From contig OZ023267.1 in assembly GCA_964006375.1 (NCBI GenBank), forward strand, positions 38,349,753-38,413,752: DNA of 64,000 nucleotides, written 5' to 3'. This document shows, piece by piece, positions 24,456 to 40,019 of the stretch; within the stretch, counting starts at the first letter, position 1; each line of letters opens with the position of its first letter. This DNA is from Tillus elongatus. Its lineage: Eukaryota; Arthropoda; Insecta; Coleoptera; Cleridae. Both the position numbers and the translations under genes were made by a program. The notes beneath the pieces were generated by a model. It made no database searches. It was given only the letters and a program-made list of their open reading frames with translations, and was not told where the DNA came from.

Positions 24456-25395
24456 CAGGCAATAGAGGAGCCCGTTACTCTTGTCCATAATGCATTAAAC
24501 TACACGAGTTATTTTTTTAATAGATAGGTTCAGAATGACGTACTGGATGTAAAAACACAAAATCCTTACAAATTAGGAGGGCGGAAGTGCCGCCATTTTG
24601 AGAAAAACCGTTTCGGCCTATATATCCGTAACCGTGCAGTTTAGGCTAAAAATGGTAATGACCTTTATTGTAGATAATTAGATTTCTCATCTTTTTTGTT
24701 ATATAATTTTTTTAGTATCACTCACCGTTTACAACTTATATGACTATTAGCATTCATTTATTGAGCTTTTTACCTATATCTTGGTTAATAATTGTTTAAT
24801 AAATAAAAAGCTTACAACTTAACTTTTCAATCAAGAAATTTCCTAAAATTTTTACTGAAAACTTTTTTTTTCAAATCAATATTTTCAAAGTTAGAACGCG
24901 TCAAATGTTGCACTTTTCAACCGACAAATTTTTCTGGAAATGTTTTAGTAAAATGAAGGACAATGACGGTTGAAGCTAAGACTTCAGGCTTTGTATAACA
25001 TTCTTCTTGATACATTTTCTTTCTATAGGTTATATTAGTTTCAGGTTCTTTGCCTAAATGTTGCCAATTTTGACGTTTTAAATCGCGATTTTGACGTTTT
25101 GGGGGTAACCCCAATTTATTTTTCTATAAATGCCTATAACGTTTTTATCTTTAAACCTACAAAACTAAATTTTGGTACGTAATTTACCTATTATGACGTA
25201 AACCGACGTACCAAGTTTGGTTGCCCTTACTTTGTTATTTCCGGAGATATGATTTTTTTTTCGAAAGAAAAACAACATTTTCCGGGAAAACCTAAGCCGA
25301 TTTTCCTGGCTAACGAACTTATCCAAGCCAGTTGCAAAAGGAAGGTATTCACCAAATTTAATCAAAATTGGGCCATTATTTTTTGAGTTATCAGT

Positions 25396-25480
<85 letters not shown>

Positions 25481-26013
25481 TGAAACTGACACCGGATATG
25501 TGTTCTAGGGGGCATAATTAGCGCAGATTTGAATTTTTTTTTCAAAATTCAAAAGTCGGGGTCTCCTCATTAGTGAATTTTTTAAAGAAAATTCACTAAT
25601 AATAATTTAAGAAAAAAAGTTTTCAGTAAAAGTTCTAGAAAATTTGTCGATTGAAAAGTTAAGTTATAAACGTTTTATTTTTTAAACAATTATTAACAAA
25701 GGTATAGGCAAAAAGTCAATAAATGAATGCTAATAGTCGTGTAAGTTGTAAACGGTGAGTGATACAAAAAAATATATTTCACAAAAAAGATTATAAATGC
25801 AATTATCTACAATAAAGTTCATTACCATTTTTGGCCTAAACTGCACGGTTACGGATATATAGGCCGAAACGGTTTTTCTTACAATGGCGGCACTTCCGCC
25901 CTCCTAATTTGTAAGGATTTTGTGTTTTTACATTCAGTACGTGATTCTAAACCTATCTATCAAAAAAAAATAACTCCTGTAGTTTAATGCAGAAAAAAAT
26001 TCTCTATTGCTTG
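24456..26013. mobile_element. foldback MITE, TA-flanked, with a (TA)n repeat at its centre
   Basis: The left end CAGGCAATAGAGGAGCCCG and right end TTCTCTATTGCTTG are each flanked by TA. Arms 24456-24872 and 25608-26013 are inverted copies sharing AGGAGGGCGGAAGTGCCGCC/complement, ACCGTGCAGTTTAGGC and GTTTACAACTTA. The central 24930-25600 is a separate repeat. Confidence 0.8.
24930..25600 (-). mobile_element. (TA)n repeat family copy inside the foldback MITE
   Basis: Body AAGGACAATGACGGTTGAAG, GCCAGTTGCAAAAGGAAGGT, TTTTTTGAGTTATCAGTGTG, TA tract 25399-25477, ACTGACACCGGATATGTGTT, and hairpin 25570-25600. It is missing the E end. Confidence 0.75.
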
Positions 26014-26581
26014 TAGTATAGTAAAATTATCAAGTTTTAGTATATCCGGTGAATACGACGATAGAACTACGAAGTCAAGTAAATAGGAGACATTTGGAAC
26101 ACACACACACGCACACACACACTAGTCTACTTGTAAGTCAAGAAGCATGATAACTAATTGAAGCTGTGTTTCATTTGGATATTCAGCAGGAATATGTCTG
26201 TAGGTATTCGTGCTACTTCATTTTATAGCAGGAGTAGCAGTAGCAGCAGCAGGGAGACACATTACGGTGCACAAAGATAAAGCAGGATCGGCAATCAGGT
26301 GAATTAGTGCAGAGGCAGATTAGCAAAGAGAGCAGCTCACCGCAATTCAGCGCTAGCGGCCCGTGATCTATTCATGTGGCCCTCTCGCCAGCCTAATTGG
26401 CATATCCAGCATCTTGTCAGCCGCTCCTCTCTACCTGTTTCGGTACCGCAGTGTATTTCATTCGGGATTATTCAGATTTGCTAATTTATGTGAATACAAA
26501 TATGTCGTATCTTGTACCGCTGAATAATATTCATAATATGTACAAAGATGTGGTTTGTGAAAGTTGTATACTTTTTTAACA
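26014..26581. other. no gene; simple repeats
   Basis: A (CA)n microsatellite at about 26099-26122 and an AGCAG-rich stretch at 26226-26256. The 60-codon frame at 26397-26579 is not recognised. Confidence 0.5.
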
Positions 26582-26772
26582 CGTCAAGGCAGTAATTTTC
26601 CCGAAATTTACAGTTTTCCGGGCAACTTTTCCAATAAATTTTCTTTCCCTAAAAACCACATATGGACTATTACGAACAGTTTTAAAATAAAATTAGCCAA
26701 ATCGGTTCAGCCGTTCTGAAGTGATGCGCTTATCAAAGAACAACATTTAATTTCTATTTATATAGATTACAG
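26582..26772. repeat. fragment of a common insect non-autonomous repeat
   Basis: AAATCGGTTCAGCCGTTCTG, GATGCGCTTATCAAAGAACA and TTCTATTTATATAGAT follow in the order familiar from Helitron/Helentron-type insect repeats. This is recognition of the motif style, not a database match. Confidence 0.5.
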
Positions 26773-26998
26773 ATAAATGTAAATTTGTTCTGCTAAAGCG
26801 GAAATTCTAATGATATCTGGGTACGCGGAGGACAAATAATGCAGAGTAAATTTGGAATGTGACCTAAAATGACATAAATTGGCAAATTGACATTTTGGAA
26901 TATACTTAAAACTACGTTTCATACAAGCACAAAGTAAGCGTTTATTGTAAGACATGTAAAATGAAATTACCAATAAATATATAAATATCAGAAATATA
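26773..26998. other. no gene recognised
   Basis: The 85-codon minus-strand frame overlapping here is not recognised and has no supporting features. Confidence 0.35.
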
Positions 26999-27300
26999 CA
27001 CTGTGATGATAAAGTTTGGAACAAAATTCATGAATGCGTTATTTATTTTTATTTATCAAAAAAACGCTCGGACATGTCAATTTTACCGTTTCAATTGCCA
27101 ACTTATGACGTAAAAATTACACTTACGGCGTCACCTATTTTTGAGTGGTGACGTCATCATATTTTTTTTAATTACAACCATATTTTTTTGCTGTTTTTTC
27201 TTAGACCTACTTACTACTTAAATGATGATGAAAAAAATTGTACCTTATATAACAAACTTTCTTTGAAGGAATTGCATTATTTACTTTAAAAAATGGAAAT
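26999..27300. repeat. mariner-type terminal segment
   Basis: CACTGTGATGATAAAGTTTG is preceded by TA. The segment 27091-27290 is similar to the reverse complement of 39780-39985, including GCCAACTTATGACG and CTTACTACTTAAATG. It marks one end of the transposon family whose broken transposases are at 28304-29205 and 38577-39480. Confidence 0.6.
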
Positions 27301-28303
27301 GTAAATTTAATAAGAAATTAGAAATATTTTTCACGGTTTTTATTTAGGAAGAGTTCTCTTTAGAATAATGAGGTTTTCCTTCACTTTTCTAAAGTAATGA
27401 ACACTTAATGTTGTTATGTTTGATACGTTGTCATGTAACTATTTGACAGCTGGAACAAAAAGTAGCCTAATTCAATTTTTAACAACACTGGCGATAATTT
27501 ATTTCCTGTTCAATATTTAGTTATCGGACTTTTATCGCATTCTGGATTTAGAATCCAGCGAATAAAAACAATAATGTTAAATTGTGTATTAATTCCAATG
27601 TTTACTTGCTGTCTAAATTAATTTATAATCTTAGTGCTGAAAGTGTAAAGGTGCTAAAATAAATCAGTTCTAATTCGAACAAAAATGGCACGTACAATCA
27701 AGAGGCAAATATTATAGATATTAATCAGAAATGTTGGACATAATTTTAAACTTTGTTAAGTGTTATAAAATACATGAGGTAATATAACTCAATTTAAAAA
27801 GATATAAATAATTTTTTAAGTAATATTGTTCAAGCAATTGACATTACTTTTAAAAGTCATATAGTTATAGTTCCCTTTTGTCTGTCCCTGTGTCTAACCC
27901 ATCTTTATCTTGGTTCAGTCTAGTGTGTCTCAAATAAAGTCGACTTGGTGGACCACTAGGCGTGAAGTGTGTGCTCCCATGTCTTTTTTCCTTAATTATA
28001 AACCTAGTTAAGAAGAGTTAAATATTTACACGTTACCCAAACAAACAAAATGTAAAGTATGATGCGCATTCTTTCTCTTTTAAATTATCATTGGTTTCCA
28101 TGAAATAACGAAAATTGGAGGGTTTACTTGCTGAGCTTGGTAGACGATAGCATAGAAAATCCTTTTTTATTTTTTTATTTTTTTTAGTGTAAAACATCGT
28201 AATTAGTAGGGAGCTGAAGCACTAGTTGTTGACCTAGAGTGACCGTGGCTGAAAGAGTTTTGATCGAGTCCAAAACTAGATATTAAAAAAATATATATTA
28301 GAG
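27301..28303. other. no gene recognised
   Basis: AT-rich, no supported gene. It probably includes the 5' untranslated part of the adjacent mariner. Confidence 0.4.
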
Positions 28304-29205
28304 ATGATTGAATATGGCGACAGGCTTAGAAGTCATCAGGAAGCATGCGAGTTATTTAACCAACATCATCCTGATAGACTGCTAATTGCAAGATCTACAG
28401 TAAGTAAATTGGTTGCCAAATTCACAGAAACGGAATCTGTAGAAGATTTTCCCCGACAAGGTCGACCAAGTGTAGAAGTCAGATTGGCTATATTGCTTGA
28501 AGCTGAAGAAAATCCTCATCATTCTACAAGGCAACCAGGACGGAATAACAACGTGGGCCAATCTCTAATGGTAAAATTATTGTAAGACGAAAAGTATCAT
28601 CTTTACAAAGTGCAATTGATACAGAAGTTAAACGACGATGATTCAGACCGCCGTTTACATTTTTTGAACAATTAATGCTTGGCTGCGACGAATATTCCAA
28701 TTTTCTAAATAACATTTTCTTTTCTGATGAAGCAACTTTGTGCCTAAATCGAACAGCAGATTGTCACAACTCAAGATATTGGTCATGCGAAAATCCTCAT
28801 TGGACTCAAGATTCCCACAGTCAACGTCATGGCATAGTAAATGTATGGATGATAATAATCGGACGACGTTTCATAGGGCCTTACTTTTCTTAAGGAAATC
28901 TTACACCAGCACGCTCTGGCAGTAATGTTTTCACATAATTACGAACCAGATGTGCCCCATGAAGGTATTTTGTTTCAGCAATCCTGTGCCTCATCACTTT
29001 GGTGTAGACGTCCCGCAATATCTAGATGCCATATTTCCAGAAAGATTGATAGGGCGTAGAGGAGCAATTGAGTGGCCACCGCGTTCCCTAGACTCGACTC
29101 CCTTGGACTTATTCTGTGAAGTTGTTAAAAATCGGAAGATTATTTTAACAGGCCAAATAATTTAGAGGAGCTACAGCAAATAATTTAAAATAAAATGCAA
29201 CATTT
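28304..29205 (+). pseudogene. mariner-type transposase pseudogene (copy A)
   Basis: MIEYGDRLRSHQEACELFNQ opens the copy, with the usual upstream codons diverged. RSTVSKLVAKFTETESVEDF forms the first helix-turn-helix. ENPHHSTRQ and VGQSLMVKLL, followed by a stop, cover the second. NDDDSDRRLHFFEQL leads to NNIFFSDEATLCLNRTADCH (first Asp) and RRFIGPYFS then a stop. Near 28975 the second catalytic motif is destroyed by a small deletion (QQ followed by SCASS in one frame, or SNPVPHHFGV in another). LDAIFPERLIGRRGAIEWPP and DSTPLDLF cover the third Asp. The copy ends at the (TA)n repeat at 29228. It is clearly paralogous to 38577-39480. Confidence 0.85.
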
Positions 29206-29227
29206 TTGTTTCATTTCATTTTCATTT

Positions 29228-29343
29228 TAGTGAATTTTCGTAGAAAAAATTCACTAATAGGGAGATCCCGACTTTTTTACTTTGAAAAATTTTTGGCAAA
29301 TGAGCGCGAACTAGGACTCACCCATATATGGGGTCAGTTTCAT

Positions 29344-29438
<95 letters not shown>

Positions 29439-29640
29439 ACCGATAACTTAAAAAATTATGGGCCGATGTTGATAACATTTGGCATCTACCTTCGTTTTGT
29501 AAATGGCTTGGATAAGTTCGTTCGTCAGGGAAATCTGACGAGGTTTTCCGAGAAAATTTTGAGTTTTCATTCGAAAAAAATTTTGATCTCAAAAAATAAA
29601 AAAGCTACGGTAACCACATTTGATAGGTAGGTTTGAAATA
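29228..29640 (+). mobile_element. (TA)n repeat family copy
   Basis: Hairpin 29228-29257, GAGCGCGAACTAGGACTCAC, TA tract 29348-29435, CACACCGATAACTTAAAAAA, AAATGGCTTGGATAAGTTCG. It meets the next copy head to head at about 29640. Confidence 0.75.
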
Positions 29641-29645
29641 TAAAA

Positions 29646-30826
<1,181 letters not shown>

Positions 30827-33000
30827 AGGCTTTTTAGAGATGTTTTTTTATCAAAACATAATAACGTAGCAACATATCTTTATTTTTAGTTGTCCTTATT
30901 TCCTATTAATTCAATTTTATCTGCCTGGGGATACCGTCAAGCAGCTAAACCGTAGAAGAACATCCTAGAACATATAAAACAAGAAGGGCCACTTGGTCCA
31001 GTTCACTTACGCGCTGGCTACGTCCTTAATTTACAGAAACAAAACCCAGAGAAGTAGTCTCCAAGTCTGTATGTAGAATAAAACCCTTTTCTCGTTATCT
31101 TTCTTTTACATAGGTGCTGGTAAATATTGTACCTGTAAGCCTTTAAAACGTGCTTACGCAAAATCTTCCTAGCTCTCTCACGGCTTGAGTTTCCTGATTG
31201 ACGTCGTCGGTTCCAACTCCACGTGTATTTGTTGCCAATTTTTTATTTACGATGTAATTCTCTTCATCTGCTTGATCTTCTCTCCAAGACTATTTTTGTA
31301 CCTTATGGGATAATGTCCTGTTAGGATGACGCTCATGAGTGAGTTATTGCGTATAATTCGCAAGCTCAGGTGGAATTTTTATGGCATTCACAATGAATTA
31401 GGAGCATGTCAGCATTTTTTGTTTTAGAATAACGATGTCTGTCCATTTTGAACGATTCAACACTCCGGGTAAGGTCAGAAATTTGGAAAAAAAAACAGGG
31501 TAAGACAGTCACATCGAGATGTGACAGATGTGTGCAATTATTCTTGGTCGTTGCTTGGTGACCATTTGCATGGTGAATTCTTCACTATAAATTTCAAAGC
31601 ATTTCATTCTGCCGCAATGATTTGAAACGGGCATATTGCGTGGGTTTTATTACTGTTTCCTAATATGGGGAACTCTTGCGGTCAATGTGGTTTTCCTACG
31701 GGACTATGCTCAGGCGCCAGCATCGATTGGGTTTTCTAGGAAGTCGATGCTCTTTCTCAGGACTATGTCTCCTTTCTAGGTCGCTGCCTACAGCTACTTA
31801 GATGCAGGGTAAATTACAGTGAAGACATAGTCCTCCTAAGTCTTAAGGCAAAGATACTAGTGAATTTTAATTATTACCTTTATTAGAGACGGGGTTGAGG
31901 GTAATACGTGTTTGGGTGGATAACTTCAAAGAGCCAAATAAAATACCGGATGATATTTACAATCTATTTACATAACATAATGCGAGAAAATATTTACAGA
32001 GTCTGTACAAGGATAGAAACAAATTATTATATCTGCGAATATTAACATTAAATAGCAATCTATTGAACAGAACTTGTTTCCAAACAAAGTTATATTATTG
32101 TCCTTAAAATCTATACAATACCAGAAACATAGGCAATCAGACTGAATGAAGCTAGCAATACATGTGCAAAGCAAGCAGGTCTATTATGACTGTTGAAGCG
32201 GGGATCTAGAATGCGTTAGAAAACGGCGTAACGATGCGGGATATCAAGCAAGCGGCGGCGTAACGGGCATGCAATATAAACTAAGGCAACAATCATCACC
32301 GGGAAAAAGTTACTGCATGCAAATACTACTATTATTTCAAGAAAATTAGGAACTTACGACTTCTTGTTCATACCTCACACTCACACACTTCGGGGACACT
32401 ACCCCTTGAAGATTACGGGCATCCCTTGCACTCAGTGAGGCTACTTAAACAAAGACGAGCTGCCCTACGTGTCCCTTCGACGCCGATACCTGTAAACTCC
32501 AATCAACAAAGAGAACAACACTTACCAGACACACTTTGCACATGCGGGCTTTTAACATCGCTTCCGCTGAAGAAGGTCATGCGCGCCAAGACAATCTGAA
32601 GCAGAAGAGGACAATCTAAAGCAGAAGAGGACATCCAGCTCATGGGAATCACTTTCATTCCAGTGTGCTGACCACGCTGCACTAGATACTGTCGGCCTAC
32701 CTAAAATGAATAAACAACTCTTAACTCTACACCGACTATAGTCCTCAGCAATTCACTGCTCTCGAGGTAGCTGCTACCTGCACCTGGTGCTCGGACTGGA
32801 AAATAAAATAAAAACGAAACGAATAACGACGGCTGTGACCCTCCGTCCGGTGTACCACTTCTGGATCGTACCTGCAAGAGACTCTCTGTCGCCGCCTGCC
32901 CGTTACACCAGTCACCGCATCTCCAATTATTGGTCTGTCGATGGATGCGCGACGTTCTGAACAATACGCCGAAACTCTGAAGTCTCAGGGTCAACCGTGA
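30827..33000. other. no gene recognised; partly GC-richer
   Basis: 31045-31077 is a solo end of the 5932-6274 MITE family (AGAAGTAGTCTCCAAGTCTG). The stretch about 32160-33000 is visibly less AT-rich than its surroundings and contains a direct duplication of AATCTGAAGCAGAAGAGGAC (about 32596 and 32617). The 97-codon minus-strand frame at 32701-32994 has no motif I can name. This may be unique host sequence. Confidence 0.45.
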
Positions 33001-34880
<1,880 letters not shown>

Positions 34881-35975
34881 CCTGAATAAACACAGCGCCG
34901 CCCGCTGTCCAGAAAATAATGTTTTTAGTATGTATGCTAAGATTGGAGCATATTAATTTTATTTTGTTTCTAGTTATTTGATCTGGGTGATTTCGTTAAT
35001 TTTAACTGTTGACTGAACAACACCCGATTCCTCTGCCACATCCGTTATAATTCAGCCAACAGTGTCCAAATATTATTCTAATTAGCATTTTAGTTTTCTG
35101 ACTCATTAATAAATTAGGAATACGGCTATTTACAAATGATTCCAGACAACCAGAGAGTTCTTGTGAGTTTCGAAACTAAAATGAAACAAGTGTGCTTTAT
35201 ACAGATAATAAGAATACGAAGGGTTGTAACGGTACATAAAGCAAAAGGCTTAGTGCAGTTATCGGCTACAATCAGTCGCAAGCGGAATGTGACATAATAA
35301 CGTATGCTATTTTTCCCTAGGGTACAGTCAAGTGCGCCTTGGTTCAAACAAATGAGATAAATTGCCAAGCGAGCAGCAGCGAACGTCGGGTTATGAAATT
35401 AGGAGTTTACATCTTTATAGAATATTACCTTGTAGTGATGAAATTCTACCCTTGATATGCAATAAATTCAGTCGAGACGAACGACGACGTAGCCAGTTTT
35501 ACATATTCCCAATGAAAGGGGGATGAAAACCTCATTATACAAAATGGTATATAACAAGTTATTTCTCTTGTAAACGTGATTTATGGATGTTGGTAGCGCT
35601 GTCTATGCTAATAGCTACATTTATATGTGTCTGAATCTCGGGAAACTTATTGCCTCTCGCACTTAATTTGTTACTTTGATTTATAAACATTTTGATTTAT
35701 CATTTTAGCTCGCCGTCTACGAAAAATTTGAATATATACTGCTGAATTTGATATAGATTTTATATGGCTCGTCTTTACATTACCCCACTTATCATAATAT
35801 GCTTCTTTTGCAAGGAAAAAAGTTACCAAAACTGATATTTTACTCTCTACGGTTTGTGTTCTTTCAGTAAGAAATTTTAAACCCATTTTATAAACAGTTC
35901 AAATATAACCTGATTTTTTTTTTGTGATACCGCCAAAATTACCAGTTGAGGTTATAACGATAACATTAAAAGTCT
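34881..35975. other. no gene recognised
   Basis: Two minus-strand frames (35126-35368, 80 codons; 35671-35886, 71 codons) show no domain I can name. They could be chance or exon fragments. Confidence 0.35.
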
Positions 35976-36203
35976 GGACGCAGCAAGTGTGTTATGGTAG
36001 TAAATTTTCTTGGATATTATCTGGCACCACAGATTTTTTTCCTGTAAGATATAAATCTAAATTTTGGTATACATTTACTTTTTATATCGTAAACCTACGT
36101 ACCAAATTTGGTTACCATGACTTTTTTATTTTTGGAGATAAAACACTTTCCGAAAGAAAATCCAAAATTTTGCGTAAAACCTGGTTCGATTTTTCTGATT
36201 CTA
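35976..36203 (-). mobile_element. (TA)n repeat family, E-end fragment
   Basis: GGACGCAGCAAGTGTGTTAT at 35976, then AAATCTAAATTTTGGTATAC and GTAAACCTACGTACCAAATT as in 29646-29790. It is cut off where the LINE sequence starts. Confidence 0.7.
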
Positions 36204-37720
36204 AGGACTTAAACATTGAAGAAGGTATAACACAGCTTAAAAAAGCAACGGAAAAATTTGAGGTATGGTGCTATAAAAACTGTCTATCTATATGTGCAAA
36301 AAAATCTCAGTTGTGTATATTCTCCAGAAAACGTGGAATAACGCAAGAAAATATAAAAGTAGGAGCATCAGGCTATCCAATTATGTCCAAAGTGACTTAT
36401 TTGGGGATTACGTTGGACTGAAAATTATTGTGGAAAGATCAAATAGATAACACAATAAAAAAAAAAACGGAAAAGGGCGTTAATAGTCTTATAATGGTAA
36501 CACATGGGGTTCAGATCCAGGTATATCTCTCATCTTCTACAAAGCCTTTATAAAGTCGGTTATGGATTACGGTGCCATATTTTACCATCAAGCATCTCAA
36601 CAAGTTAGAGATAATTCAAAACAGATGTACAAGAATCTGCTTGGGGGCACTAAAAAGTACCCCTATTGATAATCAAAGAGCAGAAAGTGGCGAGATGTCC
36701 CTATATCATAGAAGACTGATGCTGGCAGAGATATTCGTCATAAAAATGTATGAAAAGAAGAGTGACGTTACTAAAAAACTTCATAGACTTTTTATCTACG
36801 ACCTGACAAAACAATTTTGGGTGAAAAAAAATCCGTACCTCTAGTGGAATCATATAACAATATCTTGGATTTAATGCAACAGGTTCAACAACATGAAGTC
36901 AACCCAAAGTTTATCTACAAAAATGATGTGAAATTTCACACGTCATATAATATGAGGGACTTAGTCAATTATCCACAAAATCTTAGACATCACTTATTTA
37001 AGTCTGATTTAGAAAATGTAATGACCATATTTACACTGATGGACCAAAAAACGGAGAAACCACAGGTTACGCAATTTATGACCCCCAAAACGAATTTACC
37101 AAAAAAGTTAGAACAAATAGAATTATGAGCATATACACAGTTGAGATGTTAGCTATATGGGAAGCCCTTAGATATATAAAAACTATTAACCACAAAAGTT
37201 TTATTATATTATCTGATAGTAGGAGCTGCATAGATAAATTAGAAAATATATATGTTTCAAAAACATGTGAATATCTGACCTCATTGATGAGTGAAACTTT
37301 ATATGAGCTTGAAATGAATGGGAAACAGATTATTTTTTGTTGGATAAAAGGACACGGTGGAATAAGAGGCAACGAAAAAGTAGATACTTTGATAAAACAA
37401 TCCTTACTAAATGATTGCATCGCAAAAGGATTCTCATGCCCAGCAAACGATATTTTAAATGAAATAAAGAACCAGCAATGGGAGAATTAGGTAAAACGAT
37501 ACCAAAATGGCAATAAAGGGCAATATTAGAAAGAACTACATGTGAGTCCTACAAAAAACCTTGTTTTCTAGACATGAATTCAGAGAAGAACTCGGTCAAA
37601 ACAATTTACAGGCTACGATTTAACCATGCCTTATTTCTTGCATATTTATTTAAGATAAATATTAGAGAAAATCCTTTTTGTGGATGTGGCGAGTTAAGGG
37701 ACGCCGAGCACTTATTGTTG
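36204..37720 (+). pseudogene. LINE ORF2 fragment: RT end, RNase H and Cys-rich tail
   Basis: SKDLNIEEGITQLKKATEKF, KKSQLCIFSRKRGI and VTYLGITLD then a stop give the region downstream of the YADD motif. HLNKLEIIQNRCTRICLGAL and LYHRRLMLAEIFVIKMYEKK follow in another frame (36572-36844). RNase H is readable at about 37025-37488: IYTDGP (Asp), YTVEMLAIWEALRYI (Glu), IILSDSRSCIDKL (Asp), CWIKGHGGIRGNEKVD (His/Asp region). After a stop at 37488 the tail contains NPFCGCGELRDAEHLLLGC in a further frame. Multiple frameshifts make it inactive. Confidence 0.8.
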
Positions 37721-38310
37721 GGTTGTTGAAAGAATAAAAGTGTTATTAATAAGTATTTAAATGTGTTCTATAATATACAATTGCTTGTGCCTCTCTTCAA
37801 CTTAAAGCATATTTTACAAACAAAAAATAAAACAATATACCAACTTCTTGTGACAATGCTCAAAGAAATGAAGATTAAGGTGTAATAATATTTGAACTGT
37901 TATTAATATAAGGTAGATATAGTGTAAGTACATTGTAAATAGATTATAAATAGTAACATTGGATGGAAACCTAAATGTCTTTCCAAATGTGATCCTGCAC
38001 CATCAGTGGTTCTCTTGTTTGTGTAAAAGTGGCCATGACAAACCCCATGGTCCAATGTGTCCCTGTTTTCCCAAATAATGAGTTGGAAAAAAATACATAA
38101 ACAAAAAACAAACAAACAAAAAAAGCAATAAAAAAAGAAAAAAACAAAAAAAACAAAAACGGAGAAAATAAAAAGAACTAATAACAAAATTTAAGGTAGA
38201 ATAAAGTATCTTAAAGAATGTAAGGTAAGATTTTGGCACAAAAAAATTAAGCATAATGTAAATTGACTTCTGACTTCTGAGTTCCAGGTGAAAAATAATA
38301 ATAATGGTGA
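36204..38310 (+). mobile_element. non-LTR retrotransposon fragment (RT C-terminus and RNase H)
   Basis: A 5'-truncated LINE. The translated pieces run from the segment just after the RT active site through a thumb-like region, an RNase H domain and a C-terminal Cys-rich motif (FCGCGELRDAEHLLLGC). An A-rich non-coding tail runs up to about 38310. RNase H downstream of RT suggests an I-group-like clade; the clade is uncertain. Confidence 0.75.
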
Positions 38311-38320
38311 TGAAAAAAAT

Positions 38321-38630
38321 AAAAATATGGTAACTTGACCGAATGGCAGTTTGCCGCAGCCAAACCCCTAAAATTTAAAAAAGTGCTAAAAGTACTCAAT
38401 CTTAATTAGAACTTAACAAAAATGACACCTTTAACCGAAAGGGGAAGAATAGAGGTATTAATGATGATTAGATATAAAAATATGGTAACTTGACCGAATG
38501 GCAGTTTGCCGCAGCCAAACCCCTAGAATTTAAAAAAGTGCTAAAAGTACTCAATCTTAATTAGAACTTAACAAAAATGACACCTTTAACCGAAAGGGGA
38601 AGAATAGAGGTATTAATGATGATTAGATAT
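38321..38630 (+). repeat. 155-bp perfect-length tandem duplication
   Basis: Units 38321-38475 and 38476-38630 differ at about one position. Each includes CTTGACCGAATGGCAGTTTG and the mariner start ATGACACCTTTAACCG (38422 and 38577), so the 5' UTR and first 18 codons of the transposase are doubled. Confidence 0.9.
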
Positions 38631-39480
38631 AGCGACAGGCTTAGAAGTCATCAGGAAGCATGCGAGGTACTTAACCAATAACATCCTGATAGAGCGCCAA
38701 TCGCAAGATTGGCAGTAAGTAAATTGGTTGCCAAATTCACAGAAACGGGAGCCGTACAAAAATTGCCTCGACAAGGTCGACTTCGAGTAACTAAAGAGGT
38801 CAGATTGGTTTAATTGAACAATTAAGGTGACGCTGCTATGAGGATCCCAATTTTCTTAATAACATTCTCTTTTTTAACGAAGCTACTTTTTGCCTGAATG
38901 GGACAGTAAATCGTCACGACTCAAGATATTAGTTACGGGAAAATCTTCATTGGACTCAAGACTCCCATAGTTAAAGTCTTGGGAAGTGAATTGATGGGTA
39001 GGAATAATCGGACGGCGTTTCATGGGACGTTACTTTTTTCAAGGAAATCTTACAGCAGCCCGTTACGTAACTTTCTTGCGATTAAATTTAGTGCAAGCAT
39101 CTGCAGTAATTTTTCCAAATAATCACGAGGCCCCATCAAGATATCTGGTTTTAGCAAGACAATACGCCTCCTCATTTTGGTGTCGACATCCGTCAATATC
39201 TAGATGCCACATCTCCTAAAAGATGGATAGGGCGTCGAGAAGCAATTGAGCGCTCACTACGTTCCCCACATTTGACTCGCTTGGATTTTTTTCTATGAGG
39301 ATATTTCAAATCGAAAGTTTATTTCAACACACCCAATAATTTAGAGGAGCTACAGCAAAGAACTTGCGCTGAAGTGAAGCAGATTAGTCCTGACACTTTT
39401 GACCGCAGTGTACAAAGTATTTACTTCCCGTTAGTGCTTACGGACCAACGAGTTGTATAAGACAAATCAGTTTTGAGAGT
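38577..39480 (+). pseudogene. mariner-type transposase pseudogene (copy B)
   Basis: MTPLTERGRIEVLMMIRYSD then RLRSHQEACEVLNQ opens the frame, followed by a TAA. Next come VSKLVAKFTETGAV, an internal deletion that removes the second helix-turn-helix, a segment corresponding to NEATFCLNGTVNRHDSRY where the first catalytic SDE has become NE, GRRFMGRYFFQGNL, and the remains of FGVDIRQYLDATSPKRWIGR and LTRLDFFL around the third Asp. The best match in the window is 28304-29205; this copy preserves the true N-terminus that copy A lacks. Several frameshifts and stops; inactive. Confidence 0.8.
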
Positions 39481-39985
39481 AGTGGATAAGTCCTTCATAC
39501 AAGCAATTAGACTATCCCGAATATCAGTCATTAAGAAACTGATCCTTGGGTGATACCATTATAACGCTATGCGAAGAGCGACAATTTTTGCAAAATTTTG
39601 TCATTTCTTTAACCCCTCCAAAAAATATGATTTGTCAAACTCTTCAAAATACGCTTCTGTTTTGTTCCCCATCTCCATGGTGGATGGAGAAGAATTTGAA
39701 CATTTTCACTAAACTTTGTTTTCCTTGGGTCAATATTTTTTCCATGAATCTTACGTTTCGATTTTTTTTTATGTAAGTAGTGCTATTTTTTCAAAAAAAT
39801 TGTTTTGTCAGGTACCAATTTTTTTCATCACCATTTAAGTAGTAAGCAGGTGTGTGAAAAATCAACAAAAAAATCATGGTCATTTTTAAAAACTTATGAC
39901 CACGTCACCATTCAGAAATAGGTCACGTCATAAATGTCATTTCTAGGTCATAAGTTGGCAATTAAAAAGATAAATTTAATCGAGA
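39481..39985. repeat. 3' part of mariner copy B, with terminal segment
   Basis: 39780-39985 is similar to the reverse complement of 27091-27290, so it is the other end of the same transposon family. 39481-39770 is AT-rich; the frame at 39546-39776 is not recognised. Confidence 0.6.
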
Positions 39986-40019
39986 TCTCCAAAGATAGAA
40001 ACTGAAGAAGTCTATAGAT

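Noticed and set aside
32701..32994. 97-codon minus-strand frame in the GC-richer island
   Set aside because: No recognisable family or splice context; length is within chance for that composition.
37903..38254. Phe-rich minus-strand frames (FFFLFFF...)
   Set aside because: They are the complement of the A-rich 3' tail of the LINE.
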